DNA of 64,000 nt from Bacteroidales bacterium (GCA_015060905.1 SUXQ01000001.1:33246-97245), one strand, 5' to 3'. Counted from the stretch's first letter, positions 54,774 to 63,833 are shown. The notes: a model not told the origin generated them from the letters alone. Numbers and translations are program-made.

Positions 54774-55630
54774 GTAAACCTAGAATAAAAATTCAGACTT
54801 TGAGCGTGTATACAAGCACTACTTTGGTGCTGGTACTTCTGGGTGTAATGTGCGCACTGTTGCTGTCGGCACGTTCGCTGTCCGACTATATTAAGCGCAA
54901 TATGACAATGTCGGTGGTGGTGAGCAGCAAGCTGGGTGAGGCTGATGTTCTTAATTTCCGCAAGCAGCTTGACAAACGCCCGTATGTTACCGCAAGCAAA
55001 TATGTTTCGAGCGCACAGATACTCGAGGAGCAGATAAAAGAGCTTGGCACCGACCCTGTGGAATTCTTGGGGTATAATCCTTACGAGCCATCCATCGACC
55101 TTACGCTCAAAAGTGAGTATGCCTGCCCCGACAGTATGGCTATGCTCGAAAAATCGCTGCTCAAGGACAAGCGTGTGACACAGGTAGTCTATCATCGTGA
55201 GATTATAGAGGTTGTAAATGATAATATACATAAAATGGCAATAGTGCTGTTGGGCTTCATGGTGGTGCTGACGCTAATATCGTGGTCGCTCATAGGCAAT
55301 GCTGTCAGGCTGTCTATATACTCCAAGCGTTTCATGCTTCACACAATGAAACTTGTGGGTGCCACATGGGGCTTTATACGTCGCCCGTTTGTTGTGCATA
55401 ATATGTATATAGGGCTTTTCTCGGGAATTGCAGCCGATGCGTTGCTCGGTGGCATATTTTACCTTGCTCTGCGCGAAGAACCTGCCCTTTTTACCATCCT
55501 GCCGCCTGTGAGTCTTGCGACAATAGCCGTTGCGGTAATATGTTTCGGTATTTTAATGACAGTGTCGTGTGCCTACTCGTCGGTGAACCGTTTCTTGCGC
55601 ATGCGCGGCGACGATCTTTATTTCCTTTAA
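54770..55630 (+). CDS. ftsX: Cell division protein FtsX
   Basis: 286 residues of the ABC permease-like FtsX family. The topology fits: TM1 at about 15-35 (TLVLVLLGVMCALLL), a periplasmic domain (about 40-155), then TM2 (MAIVLLGFMVVLTLI), TM3 (IGLFSGIAADALLGG) and TM4 (VSLATIAVAVICFGI). FtsX works with the ATPase FtsE to activate peptidoglycan hydrolases at division. No ftsE is adjacent; in Bacteroidetes the two genes are often apart. Confidence 0.93.
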   Translation: MSKPRIKIQTLSVYTSTTLVLVLLGVMCALLLSARSLSDYIKRNMTMSVVVSSKLGEADVLNFRKQLDKRPYVTASKYVSSAQILEEQIKELGTDPVEFLGYNPYEPSIDLTLKSEYACPDSMAMLEKSLLKDKRVTQVVYHREIIEVVNDNIHKMAIVLLGFMVVLTLISWSLIGNAVRLSIYSKRFMLHTMKLVGATWGFIRRPFVVHNMYIGLFSGIAADALLGGIFYLALREEPALFTILPPVSLATIAVAVICFGILMTVSCAYSSVNRFLRMRGDDLYFL

Positions 55631-55658
55631 TGCTGATAGAGAATAAACAATAAATAAT

Positions 55659-55883
55659 ATGAATAAAAGAAATTTTCCTTTCGACAAAATGAACTATCTG
55701 CTTCTTGCGGTAGGGTTCATCATCATTGTCATCGGTTTTTTGCTGATGGCAGGTCCCGGCTCCACAGAGACGCATTTCGAGCCGGACATTTTCAGTTTCC
55801 GTCGCATTAAACTTGCTCCGACCGTATGTTTCTTCGGCTTTATTTTCATTATCTATGCGATAATGCGTAAGCCTAAAAAATAA
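55659..55883 (+). CDS. DUF3098 small membrane protein
   Basis: 74 residues with two membrane helices (YLLLAVGFIIIVIGFLLM and LAPTVCFFGFIFIIYAIM) joined by a short loop, and a Lys-rich tail. The phrases NFPFDKMNYLLL and FSFRRIKLAP are typical of DUF3098, a family that lies between ftsX and uppP in Bacteroidetes. Function unknown; the position suggests a role in division or envelope synthesis. Confidence 0.87.
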   Translation: MNKRNFPFDKMNYLLLAVGFIIIVIGFLLMAGPGSTETHFEPDIFSFRRIKLAPTVCFFGFIFIIYAIMRKPKK

Positions 55884-55886
55884 GCC

Positions 55887-56735
55887 ATGAGTCTGTTCGA
55901 AACAATCATAATAGCTATCGTCGAGGGACTAACGGAATTTCTGCCCGTCTCTTCGACCGGACACATGATAATTGCGCAGAATCTGCTGGGTGTCGAGAGT
56001 ACCGAATTTGTAAAGGCTTTTACCTTTATTATTCAGTTTGGTGCCATTCTCTCGGTGGTTGTTCTTTATTGGAAAAGGTTTTTCAAACTGAACGACGCGC
56101 CGGCTCCCGAGGATGCGTCGGCCTTTAAGCGTTTCCTGCACAAATATGACTTTTATTGGAAACTTTTCGTGGCTTTTATCCCCGCTGCGGTGCTGGGGCT
56201 GCTGTTCAGTGACGCGATTGATGCGATGCTCGAAAGTGTCACAGTGGTGGCAGTTACTCTTATTTTGGGTGGAGTGTTCATGCTATTCTGCGACAGAATA
56301 TTCAACAAGGGTAGCGAAAAGACAGAACTGACCGAGAAACGAGCCTTTTGGATAGGAATGTTCCAATGTATCTCCATGATTCCCGGCGTGTCACGCTCTA
56401 TGGCTACCATCGTCGGGGGAATGGCGCAGAAACTCACCCGCAAGGCTGCTGCCGAATTTTCTTTTTTTCTTGCCGTGCCTACAATGTTTGCTGCCACGCT
56501 CTACAAGATGCTGAAGATTTTTATGGAGCCTGACGGAGTAGAGATTATAAAAGAGAATCTTGCAACGTTGCTTGTGGGCAACGTTGTGGCATTCATAGTG
56601 GCGATGCTGGCGATAAAGTTTTTTATTAATTTTGTTACCAAATATGGCTTTAAGGCATTCGGCTGGTACAGAATAGTTGTAGGGGGAATCATTCTTTTAA
56701 TGATGCTCACCGGTCACAATCTTACAATAGTATAA
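55887..56735 (+). CDS. uppP: Undecaprenyl-diphosphatase
   Basis: 282 residues, multi-pass, of the BacA/UppP family. It removes a phosphate from undecaprenyl diphosphate so the lipid carrier can be reused in peptidoglycan and surface-glycan assembly. Signatures are [17 protein letters not shown] (about 14-30) and [13 protein letters not shown] (about 168). It begins 3 bp after the DUF3098 gene, and its stop codon directly abuts the truB ATG. Confidence 0.96.
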   Translation: MSLFETIIIAIVEGLTEFLPVSSTGHMIIAQNLLGVESTEFVKAFTFIIQFGAILSVVVLYWKRFFKLNDAPAPEDASAFKRFLHKYDFYWKLFVAFIPAAVLGLLFSDAIDAMLESVTVVAVTLILGGVFMLFCDRIFNKGSEKTELTEKRAFWIGMFQCISMIPGVSRSMATIVGGMAQKLTRKAAAEFSFFLAVPTMFAATLYKMLKIFMEPDGVEIIKENLATLLVGNVVAFIVAMLAIKFFINFVTKYGFKAFGWYRIVVGGIILLMMLTGHNLTIV

Positions 56736-57431
56736 ATGGATTTTAAAGAAGGAGAAATAATTGCACTTTACAAGCCTTACACATGGACGTCGTTCCAGAT
56801 AGTGAGTAAGGTGCGTTACCATCTGTCGAAACGCTATAAAATTAAGCGTTTCAAGGTTGGACATGCAGGTACGCTGGACCCGCTTGCGACGGGCGTGCTT
56901 GTCATTTGTACGGGCAAGGCTACCAAACGCATCGAGGAATTGATGAATCACACGAAAGAGTACGAGGCTGACCTTATGCTGGGCGCAACGACCGCGTCGT
57001 ACGACAAGGAGCATCCTGTGAATGCAACCTACCCTTACGAGCATATAACCGAGGAACTTTTCAATGAGGTGTTGAAACAGTTTACCGGTACTATTGCACA
57101 GCGCCCGCCGCTCTACTCGGCGTGTAAGGTCGATGGCGAGCGTGCTTACAACCTTGCGCGACAGGGTAGCGAAATGGAACTTGCTCCCAAGCAGATAACA
57201 ATAGAGAAGATAGAACTTCTCTCTTTCGAGCCGCCACAAGCAACCATCAGGGTGGTGTGTGGCAAGGGCACATACATACGTTCGCTTGCTCGCGACATTG
57301 GCGAGGCTCTTGGCAGCGGTGCCTATCTTACGCGTCTCACCCGCACTCGTGTAGGCGATTTTAAGATTGAAGAGTGCATACGCCCCGAGGATTTTTCTAC
57401 GTGGCTTAACGAGAATTTAACTGAATTGTAA
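56736..57431 (+). CDS. truB: tRNA pseudouridine(55) synthase
   Basis: 231 residues. It makes pseudouridine 55 in the T-loop of tRNAs. The catalytic Asp is D48 in GHAGTLDPLATGVL; KRIEELMNHTKEYEA and the RPPLYSACKVDGERAY block are the other conserved parts. It lacks the long C-terminal PUA domain of some relatives. Its ATG follows the uppP stop without a gap. Confidence 0.96.
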   Translation: MDFKEGEIIALYKPYTWTSFQIVSKVRYHLSKRYKIKRFKVGHAGTLDPLATGVLVICTGKATKRIEELMNHTKEYEADLMLGATTASYDKEHPVNATYPYEHITEELFNEVLKQFTGTIAQRPPLYSACKVDGERAYNLARQGSEMELAPKQITIEKIELLSFEPPQATIRVVCGKGTYIRSLARDIGEALGSGAYLTRLTRTRVGDFKIEECIRPEDFSTWLNENLTEL

Positions 57432-57451
57432 AATATAAAATTATTTGAGAA

Positions 57452-58519
57452 ATGACTGACATGAAACTTTCTCAGTTCAAGTACCGACTGCCGGCCGACC
57501 GCATAGCGTTGCATCCTGCGGCGTGTCGCGACGAGTCGCGCTTGATGGTGGTGCACCGCAAGAGTGGCGAAATTGAGCACTGCTTGTTTAAAGACGTGAT
57601 TAACTTTTTCGATGAAAAGGACCTTTTTGTGCTTAACGACAGTAAAGTGTTTCCTGCACGTCTTTATGGAAATAAAGAGAAGACAAACGCAAAAATCGAA
57701 GTGTTTCTTTTGCGCGAGCTTAACGAAGAGTTCCGTTTGTGGGACGTGCTTGTAGACCCTGCTCGTAAAATTCGTATAGGAAACAAACTCTATTTTGGCG
57801 AGGATAATTCTATGGTTGCCGAGGTTATTGACAATACAACGTCGCGCGGAAGAACATTGCGTTTCCTCTACGATGGCCCTCACGACGAGTTTAAAAAAGC
57901 TCTTTTCTCGTTGGGAGTTGCGCCTCTGCCCGAGGATTTTAAGGCTCTGCGCAAGGAAGAACCCGAGGACCTGCAGAATTTCCAGACATATTTTGCAAAG
58001 AAAGAGGGTTCGGTAACCGCGCCTGTGTCGAGCCTGCACTTTACCCGCGAATTGATGAAACGTATGGAGATTAAGGGCATCGACACTGCTTATGTGACGA
58101 TGCACATAGGCCTCGGTTGCTTCCGCGAGATTGATGTTGAGGACCTTACGAAGCACAAGATGGACAGCGATCTTATAAACGTAGACAGCGAGGCTGTTGC
58201 TCTTGTAAACAAGGCCAAGGCCGAGGGACGCAGAATATGCGCAGTGGGAACATCGGTGCAGCGTGTCCTCGAGACTGCCACCCTCACAGGGGGAATGCTC
58301 AAAGAGTATGATGGCTGGACAAGCAAATTTATATTCCCCGAATATAATTTCCAGGTTGCCAACAGCATGATTGCCAACTTCTACAATCCTTACTCTACAA
58401 TGTTGATGCTGACCGCTGCTTTTGGCGGTTACGAGCTTATAATGCACGCATACGACGTTGCATTGAAAGAGGAGTATCGCTTCGGCATTTACGGCGATGC
58501 AATGCTTATAATAGACTGA
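57452..58519 (+). CDS. queA: SAM:tRNA ribosyltransferase-isomerase (queuosine synthesis)
   Basis: 355 residues. QueA transfers and rearranges the ribose of SAM onto 7-aminomethyl-7-deazaguanine in tRNA to form epoxyqueuosine. Conserved parts include LFVLNDSKVFPARLYG, YFAKKEGSVTAPVSSLHFT, TMHIGLGCFREI and NFYNPYSTMLMLTAAF. Last gene of the operon, 20 bp after truB, and followed by a terminator. An in-frame ATG at codon 4 is an alternative start. Confidence 0.95.
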   Translation: MTDMKLSQFKYRLPADRIALHPAACRDESRLMVVHRKSGEIEHCLFKDVINFFDEKDLFVLNDSKVFPARLYGNKEKTNAKIEVFLLRELNEEFRLWDVLVDPARKIRIGNKLYFGEDNSMVAEVIDNTTSRGRTLRFLYDGPHDEFKKALFSLGVAPLPEDFKALRKEEPEDLQNFQTYFAKKEGSVTAPVSSLHFTRELMKRMEIKGIDTAYVTMHIGLGCFREIDVEDLTKHKMDSDLINVDSEAVALVNKAKAEGRRICAVGTSVQRVLETATLTGGMLKEYDGWTSKFIFPEYNFQVANSMIANFYNPYSTMLMLTAAFGGYELIMHAYDVALKEEYRFGIYGDAMLIID

Positions 58520-58532
58520 TAAATAGTTGTTT

Positions 58533-58570
58533 ATTCTCCCTTGTCTTTAACTAAAGGCAAGGGAGAATTT
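58533..58570 (+). terminator. Terminator after queA
   Basis: A 16-bp stem with one G-T wobble (58533-58548 with 58553-58568), a 4-nt loop, and a T-rich end. Confidence 0.88.
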
Positions 58571-58614
58571 TATACAAAAACTGTATTTTGGAAAAATTGC
58601 AGGACAATTCTAAA

Positions 58615-59094
58615 ATGCCCGCTCCTATAAATGTCTATTTAGGATTGGGCAGCAACGAGGGGAACAGACAGCAGTTGATGACACAGGCGATAGAGCTGCT
58701 GTCGCACTTTCTCGGCCATCCTTTGCGCCTTTCGACTACCATAGAAACTGAGCCGTGGGGCTTTTCTTCGTCTAATCCTTTTCTTAATATGGTCGCTCTT
58801 TTTTCTACGAATCTCTCCCCTGTGGAACTATTGGATATTACCGAGGGCGTGGAGCGTCGTTTGGGGCGAATGAAAAAGACACTGCGGGACGGCGTATACT
58901 CTGATCGCCCGATGGATATTGATATTCTTTTGTATGGCGACAGAGTGATAAATACCGAGCGATTGACTGTTCCTCATCCTCGTATGCACGAGCGTTCTTT
59001 TGTCATCGAGCCGTTGGCGGAAATTTCTCCCGACCTTGTGCATCCTACATTGGGAAAAAGTATTCTTGAACTTAAAAAGAACCTTTCTGTTTAA
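58615..59094 (+). CDS. folK: 2-amino-4-hydroxy-6-hydroxymethyldihydropteridine diphosphokinase
   Basis: The ATG at 58615 is preferred and gives 159 residues, the usual length; an in-frame TTG at 58588 would add nine residues and lies near the queA terminator. It passes diphosphate from ATP to the pterin in folate synthesis. Typical parts are YLGLGSNEGNR at the N terminus, TEPWGFSSSNPFLNMV, and RPMDIDILLYGD with the magnesium-binding Asp residues, then VPHPRMHERSFVIEPL. It is the only folate gene seen in the window. Confidence 0.94.
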   Translation: MPAPINVYLGLGSNEGNRQQLMTQAIELLSHFLGHPLRLSTTIETEPWGFSSSNPFLNMVALFSTNLSPVELLDITEGVERRLGRMKKTLRDGVYSDRPMDIDILLYGDRVINTERLTVPHPRMHERSFVIEPLAEISPDLVHPTLGKSILELKKNLSV

Positions 59095-59155
59095 TTCTCT
59101 GTGTGAGGCTCTTATAGCCAATATTTTAAGTGTAATTGCCGCATATTGTATCTTT

Positions 59156-59206
59156 AACAATAAACCCGCCATTGACGTGTAATCTGTCAATGGCGGGTTT
59201 ATTGTT
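59156..59206. terminator. Bidirectional terminator between folK and manA
   Basis: A 21-bp perfect inverted repeat (59156-59176 and 59186-59206, both containing CCCGCCATTGAC or its complement) around a 9-nt loop. Its outer AT-rich ends give some U run in both directions, matching converging genes. Confidence 0.82.
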
Positions 59207-59323
59207 CTTATTCTAAAAATTGCTTTTGTTTATTAAAGTTTCAAATTGGTTGCATTCTTGCAAATAGGTCCAATTATTGACACTCTTTAATAGTCGGGTA
59301 TGCAATCTTATGTTGAACTTACG

Positions 59324-60283
59324 TTAATCTATGTGAGTCTCCAGCAGTTTGATGTTACCGCTTACCTCCAGGCGAGTGTTTTCTGCGGCGATGAGCAATG
59401 TGTCTCCGGCCTTGACGCTGACAGTTTCGCCATCGTCGGTGGTGACTGTTCCTTCGCCTTTCAACACTATTAGCACTACAAAAGTGTCGTTTGCAACAGC
59501 CTCAATCGGGGTTGGGCTGTCAATGTCGTAGACGCTTGTGGTAAAGTAGGGACATTCTGCCAACTTTACAGTTTGGTTCTTGCAGGGAGTGTAAAGGGTA
59601 CGGTAGTCATCGTATACTGTATAGTCGATTGCCTCGGCAGCCTCTTCCGTGTGCAGTTGGCGGTAGTTGCCGTCCTTGTCCTTGCGCTTAAAGTCGTAGA
59701 TGCGGTAGGTAACATCGCTCGTCTGCTGAATCTCGGCCAAAAAACATCCTGCGCCGATAGCGTGGATGCGTCCGGCGGGAAGGAAGAATACATCATCCTC
59801 CTTGACCGGATACTGCGCCAATGCGTCACAGATGCTTCCGTCCTCTACCATCGCCTTATATTCGTCGGGGGTTATCTGTTGCTTCAGTCCGCTGTATAGT
59901 TTTGCATCGGCATCCGATTGCATCAGGTACCACATTTCGGTCTTTCCTCTCATTTTTCCTTGACGTAGAGCGGTGGCGTCATCCGGGTGCACTTGAATGG
60001 AGAGGTCCTGTCGCGCATCGATGAACTTGATGAGCAAGGGAAACTCGTTGCCGAAACGCTTGTAGTTAGCCTTTCCCACGAGTCTTTCCTTGTACTCAGT
60101 CACCAATGTGTTCAGCGGCTTATTCTCCATCGTGGTACATATTGTCTCGTCGCCTGCAACGCCCGACAACTCCCAACTTTCTCCGATGTTAGGAGTAGCG
60201 CAATCTAACTGCTTGAATGGCGCAATCTTGTCGCCTCCCCAAAGAATCTGCTTGAGTATCGGTTGAAACTGTAGTATTTTCAT
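59324..60283 (-). CDS. manA: Mannose-6-phosphate isomerase, class I
   Basis: 319 residues, the short form of the type I enzyme. It interconverts mannose 6-phosphate and fructose 6-phosphate. Zinc ligands fit QVHPDD (about 97), the Glu in EMWYL, and the His in RIHAIGAG. LWGG near the N terminus and IGESWELS are also typical. The C-terminal cupin half closes with KLLETHID. It is 30 bp downstream of the ROK kinase on the minus strand, so both sugar enzymes are probably co-transcribed. Confidence 0.95.
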   Translation of the reverse strand: MKILQFQPILKQILWGGDKIAPFKQLDCATPNIGESWELSGVAGDETICTTMENKPLNTLVTEYKERLVGKANYKRFGNEFPLLIKFIDARQDLSIQVHPDDATALRQGKMRGKTEMWYLMQSDADAKLYSGLKQQITPDEYKAMVEDGSICDALAQYPVKEDDVFFLPAGRIHAIGAGCFLAEIQQTSDVTYRIYDFKRKDKDGNYRQLHTEEAAEAIDYTVYDDYRTLYTPCKNQTVKLAECPYFTTSVYDIDSPTPIEAVANDTFVVLIVLKGEGTVTTDDGETVSVKAGDTLLIAAENTRLEVSGNIKLLETHID

Positions 60284-60313
60284 TTTTTTTATCTACTAAT
60301 TTCGTTTTGTATG

Positions 60314-61294
60314 TTATTTCTGTATCTCCCAACCTACTGCCGAAGCTCCAAGTACGGCTGCGCTTGAACCATCAAGACCGCTCACGAGGAACTGTGCCTT
60401 GTCGCGGTAAAGGGGTAGCACGTGCTTTTTGAAACCCTCGCGGATGGGGTCCATAATCAAGTCTCCGGCCTTTGTCAGTCCGCCGAAGAATACAAACGCC
60501 TCGGGGCTCGAGAATGCGGCAAAGTTGGCACATGCCTCACCTAAAAGATTGCCGGTAAACTTATATATTTCCAATGCAAGTTCGTCGCCTTTACCTGCTG
60601 CTATACTTACGTCCAATGAGGTAATATCGTCGGCGTTCATTTCGCGTAACAACGAGGGACGGTCGGTTGTTGCCAACAATTCGCGTGCGGTGCGTGCCAC
60701 GCCTGTTGCTGAGCAGTATGCCTCTAAACAGCCCGAACGACCACATCCGCATGAACGGCCATTCTCGGTGCGCATGATTACATGTCCCAGCTCACCTGCA
60801 AAGCCGTCGCTTCCATATACGAGCTTTCCGTCAATGACAATTCCCGAGCCTACTCCTGTGCCGAGGGTTATCATGATAAAATTCTTCATTCCACGAGCAA
60901 CGCCGTATGTCATCTCGCCTATGGCTGCGGCGTTGGCGTCATTTGTCAATGCTACGGGGATTCCCAATGCTTCGCTGAACATATCTGCCAAAGGTACAAT
61001 GCCATTGTGTGCCCAAGGTAGGTTGGGTGCATATTCTATGGTGCCACGATAGTAGTTGCCATTTGGGGCACCTATTCCCATAGCCTTAATGGTGTCAATG
61101 CCACCAACCTCTTCGATAATAGGTTGCATCGCTGTTACTGCTGCCGCTACATATGCTTCTGCGCTATCAAAGCCGAGTGTCTTAATGGCTGTTGTTGCCT
61201 TAATTTCACCATTTGCATCTACAATGCCGAATACAGAATTTGTTCCTCCAAGGTCGAGTCCTATTACATAGGGCTTTATTGTCTGTGTGTTCAT
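60314..61294 (-). CDS. glk: ROK-family sugar kinase, probably glucokinase
   Basis: 326 residues. The phosphate-binding loop GLDLGGTNSVFGIVD (13-27) and the ROK signature with ELGHVIM and CGCGRSGCLEAYCSATG (zinc-binding cysteines) are clear; NDANAAAIGEM holds the catalytic Asp. ROK kinases phosphorylate glucose or related hexoses; glucokinase is the common Bacteroidales annotation, but the sugar is not fixed by the motifs. There is no DNA-binding helix-turn-helix at the N terminus, so it is not a ROK repressor. Upstream of manA in one operon. Confidence 0.9.
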   Translation of the reverse strand: MNTQTIKPYVIGLDLGGTNSVFGIVDANGEIKATTAIKTLGFDSAEAYVAAAVTAMQPIIEEVGGIDTIKAMGIGAPNGNYYRGTIEYAPNLPWAHNGIVPLADMFSEALGIPVALTNDANAAAIGEMTYGVARGMKNFIMITLGTGVGSGIVIDGKLVYGSDGFAGELGHVIMRTENGRSCGCGRSGCLEAYCSATGVARTARELLATTDRPSLLREMNADDITSLDVSIAAGKGDELALEIYKFTGNLLGEACANFAAFSSPEAFVFFGGLTKAGDLIMDPIREGFKKHVLPLYRDKAQFLVSGLDGSSAAVLGASAVGWEIQK

Positions 61295-61708
61295 AGTGTT
61301 TTTATTTTTTTAGTGTGTTAAATGTCAAATGTATTAACCTAAAAAGTAAATACTATTTTAAAAAACTTTACTTTAGAAAATACTCTCGGCACAAATTTAA
61401 AAAAATATACTATAAAATCTCTTTATTTTTGTAATAATTCTTCTGCCGAGCTTATATTTTTTGTATTTATAAAAATAATCAAGGTGTAGCTCTGCAGAAA
61501 AACAAACTTATTTTTCTGCACTCGTTGTAAAAATATTAAAGTAGGCTTGATATAATTTTGCTGTTTATCACTATATTTGCCCATAAACGGCGAATATTGA
61601 CTGCACTCGCTGTGAAAAATATTCAAGCAAGCTTGATATTTCTCGCTCGTTTGTTTGTATATTTGTCGTCGAGTAAAGATATTTTAAGAATTTATAAAAA
61701 TATAAACT
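61295..61708. other. Divergent intergenic region between glk and the GH123-like gene
   Basis: 414 bp with no protein or RNA gene recognised. A TACATTTG element on the minus strand (61326-61333) may serve glk. Two degenerate copies of an 85-bp unit precede the plus-strand gene and each contains a -7 element (separate entry). The rest is AT-rich. Confidence 0.6.
61516..61665 (+). promoter_or_regulatory. Duplicated promoter region before the GH123-like gene
   Basis: CTGCACTCG occurs at 61516 and 61601, an 85-bp period. In both copies it is followed by an A-rich stretch, GCTTGATAT, and a TATATTTG element (61572-61579 and 61658-61665), the last two 22 nt apart in each copy. The second copy contains the palindrome CAAGCTTG. 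The arrangement reads as two tandem promoters from one duplication, the second 43 bp before the ATG. Confidence 0.5.
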
Positions 61709-63394
61709 ATGAGAATTAACCGATTTTACACATTGCTGTTGTTGGCAGTGACTGCCATCAGTCAATTGTCGGCACAAGTAACTGTGTCGTGGGGAAGCAT
61801 CGACAAACGCTACCCTGTTGAGGTTTCGGCCGAGATTAAGCCTATAAAAAACCCCACTCTGACAGCTTGGAAAGGCGAGCGAGTGAACATGCAGCTCGTT
61901 GTTGCTAACAGTGCTGACGAACAAGAGGTTGCATTTGATTTTAGCGAACTTACCGACAAGAAAGGAAATAAAATCTCGGCCGAATATATAAAAGGTGGAA
62001 TTGTGGAGCCTGTAATTGCCGATAGTTTTTCGGGCTGTGGCCGACACGAAATTGATGCGCATGGAACCTTCCCCACCGCCGACCGCATTACAATGACAAG
62101 TCCTGTGAAGATTGCCCAAAATGCTATGCGCGGACTGTGGATGACGTTGCAAGTGCCCCGCGACGTTGCAGCCGGAACGTACAGTGGCAATGTAACCGTT
62201 ACAGCCGGTGGCAAGAGCACCGTACGCGAATACAAGGTGAAAATATTGGAGTCTACGCTTCCCGAGCCGAAAGATTGGCGTTTCCATCTTGACCTGTGGC
62301 AGAACCCCTATGCCATTGCTCGTGTACACGATGTTGAACTATGGTCGCCCGAACATTTTGCGGCGTTGCGTCCCTATATGGAAAAATTAGCGGCTGCCGG
62401 ACAAAAAGCAATTACTGCCACACTCATCAACAAGCCCTGGAACGGGCAGACACTCGACCCCTTCGGCAGCATGGTGACATGGATTAAACGCGCCGACGGC
62501 ACATGGCTGTACGACTTTACAATATTCGACCGTTGGGTGGAATTTATGCACGACTGCGGCATCAGCAAAGAGATTACCTGCTTCTCGATGATTCCCTGGC
62601 GTCTCTCTTTCCGCTACTACGACCAGGCAACCGACAGCCACAAAGAGATAAAATGTGCTCCCGGACAAAAAGAATATACCGAATTTTGGGGAAGCATGCT
62701 TAAGGCTTTCAACGACCACCTTGCCCAGAAAGGTTGGTTAGGAAAAACCTATATTTCTATGGACGAACGTGGCGTGAAACAGATGCAGGCGGCAATAAAG
62801 GTTATAAAAGATCATGCACCCGGAATAAAAATTTCGCTTGCAGGTTACTATCACCCCGAAATTGAAAAAGACCTCTCGGACTACTGTGTAGACTACAATG
62901 GTCATAAAACGTTCCCCAAAGGCGTTGTCGAGCGTCGCCGCAGCGAGGGCAAGATTTCTACCTACTATACATGCTGTTCGGCAAAATACCCCAACCTCTT
63001 CACCTTTTCCGACCCCGCCGATTGCGAATATATAGCCCTTCACTGCTTACAGATTGATGTAGACGGCTATCTGCGTTGGGCATACAACAGCTGGACTGCC
63101 GAGCCCGAGAAGGACGCACGTTTCCGCCAATGGTCGGCAGGTGACACCCACGTCATCTACCCCGGTAACACAAGCTCCATACGTTGGGAACGTCTGGTGC
63201 AGGGTATACAATCGTTCGAAAAGTGGCACATAATGATGGCCGATGCTAAGGCGCGCAACGACAAGGGTATGCAGCGCAGTCTGGAGAAAGTAAAGAATAC
63301 TCTCGATATACACAAAATAGCCGATTATAGCGAGGAAATGACTGAAAATTTCCGCACACAGCTAAACAAATTGTCGGCAAATAAAAAATATTAA
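61709..63394 (+). CDS. GH123-like glycoside hydrolase (DUF4091 domain), exported
   Basis: 561 residues with a signal peptide ending LSAQ. An N-terminal beta-sandwich (about 24-185) contains GLWMTLQVPRDVAAGTYSG. The TIM-barrel part begins near WRFHLDLWQNP (about 190). Adjacent D352-E353 in YISMDERG match the Asp-Glu pair of GH123 beta-N-acetylgalactosaminidases, in which Glu is the acid and Asp helps the N-acetyl group attack. GH123 is known from enzymes acting on glycosphingolipid-type GalNAc. The late WAYNSWTAEP block and R-Q-W-S-A-G-D fit the family. A host or mucin glycan is the inferred target. Tandem promoter-like repeats lie upstream. Confidence 0.83.
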   Translation: MRINRFYTLLLLAVTAISQLSAQVTVSWGSIDKRYPVEVSAEIKPIKNPTLTAWKGERVNMQLVVANSADEQEVAFDFSELTDKKGNKISAEYIKGGIVEPVIADSFSGCGRHEIDAHGTFPTADRITMTSPVKIAQNAMRGLWMTLQVPRDVAAGTYSGNVTVTAGGKSTVREYKVKILESTLPEPKDWRFHLDLWQNPYAIARVHDVELWSPEHFAALRPYMEKLAAAGQKAITATLINKPWNGQTLDPFGSMVTWIKRADGTWLYDFTIFDRWVEFMHDCGISKEITCFSMIPWRLSFRYYDQATDSHKEIKCAPGQKEYTEFWGSMLKAFNDHLAQKGWLGKTYISMDERGVKQMQAAIKVIKDHAPGIKISLAGYYHPEIEKDLSDYCVDYNGHKTFPKGVVERRRSEGKISTYYTCCSAKYPNLFTFSDPADCEYIALHCLQIDVDGYLRWAYNSWTAEPEKDARFRQWSAGDTHVIYPGNTSSIRWERLVQGIQSFEKWHIMMADAKARNDKGMQRSLEKVKNTLDIHKIADYSEEMTENFRTQLNKLSANKKY

Positions 63395-63413
63395 CATTTT
63401 TAATAACAGGATT

Positions 63414-63689
63414 ATGATAAGATTGAACGTATTTATAAGCGTCGGCGAAGAGAATCGCGCCGCTTATCTTGAGATTGCAAAAGAACTTGTGGCAGCGTCA
63501 CAGAAAGACGCAGGTTGCATCGCATACGACATTTTCGAGAGCAGCACACGCCCCGAGGTATTAATGATATGCGAAACATGGACGGACGATGCTGCGCTTG
63601 CCGCTCACGAGGCTGCCGAGCATTTTACTACTCTGGTACCTAAACTCGCCGAGCTTGGCAAGATGAAAATTGAGCGTTTCGAATTTTAA
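63414..63689 (+). CDS. Antibiotic-biosynthesis-monooxygenase (ABM/YgiN-like) domain protein
   Basis: 91 residues with the ferredoxin-like ABM fold: an opening strand IRLNVFISVGEE, helix YLEIAKELVAASQ, GCIAYDIFES and a further strand MICETWTDDAALAAH. The family includes small cofactor-free oxygenases and quinol monooxygenases as well as proteins with no known reaction. It follows the GH123-like gene by 19 bp and probably shares its message. The activity is not predictable. Confidence 0.83.
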   Translation: MIRLNVFISVGEENRAAYLEIAKELVAASQKDAGCIAYDIFESSTRPEVLMICETWTDDAALAAHEAAEHFTTLVPKLAELGKMKIERFEF

Positions 63690-63715
63690 GTGTCCTCTAT
63701 AATTGCATATAATAT

Positions 63716-63752
63716 AAAAATGTGGCAAACTAATTAGTTTGCCACATTTTTT
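63716..63752. terminator. Terminator after the ABM-domain gene
   Basis: A perfect inverted repeat: five A plus TGTGGCAAACT, a 4-nt loop, and AGTTTGCCACA plus T6. Confidence 0.92.
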
Positions 63753-63833
63753 ATCTAAACAGTAGTTACAATAAATGACAGCAGGAGGTATTTTCGCAAA
63801 AAATTGTTATTGTTTGTAAAAGTATTTTTGGGT

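Noticed and set aside
57323..58447. Open frame of 374 codons on the minus strand inside queA
   Set aside because: Antisense to a well-supported enzyme gene; no recognisable domain and no regulatory signals.
58588..58614. TTG start for folK adding nine residues
   Set aside because: The ATG at 58615 leads straight into the conserved first strand, gives the usual family length and leaves room after the queA terminator.
60314..61294. ROK-family transcriptional repressor
   Set aside because: The protein starts directly with the sugar-kinase phosphate loop and has no N-terminal DNA-binding domain.
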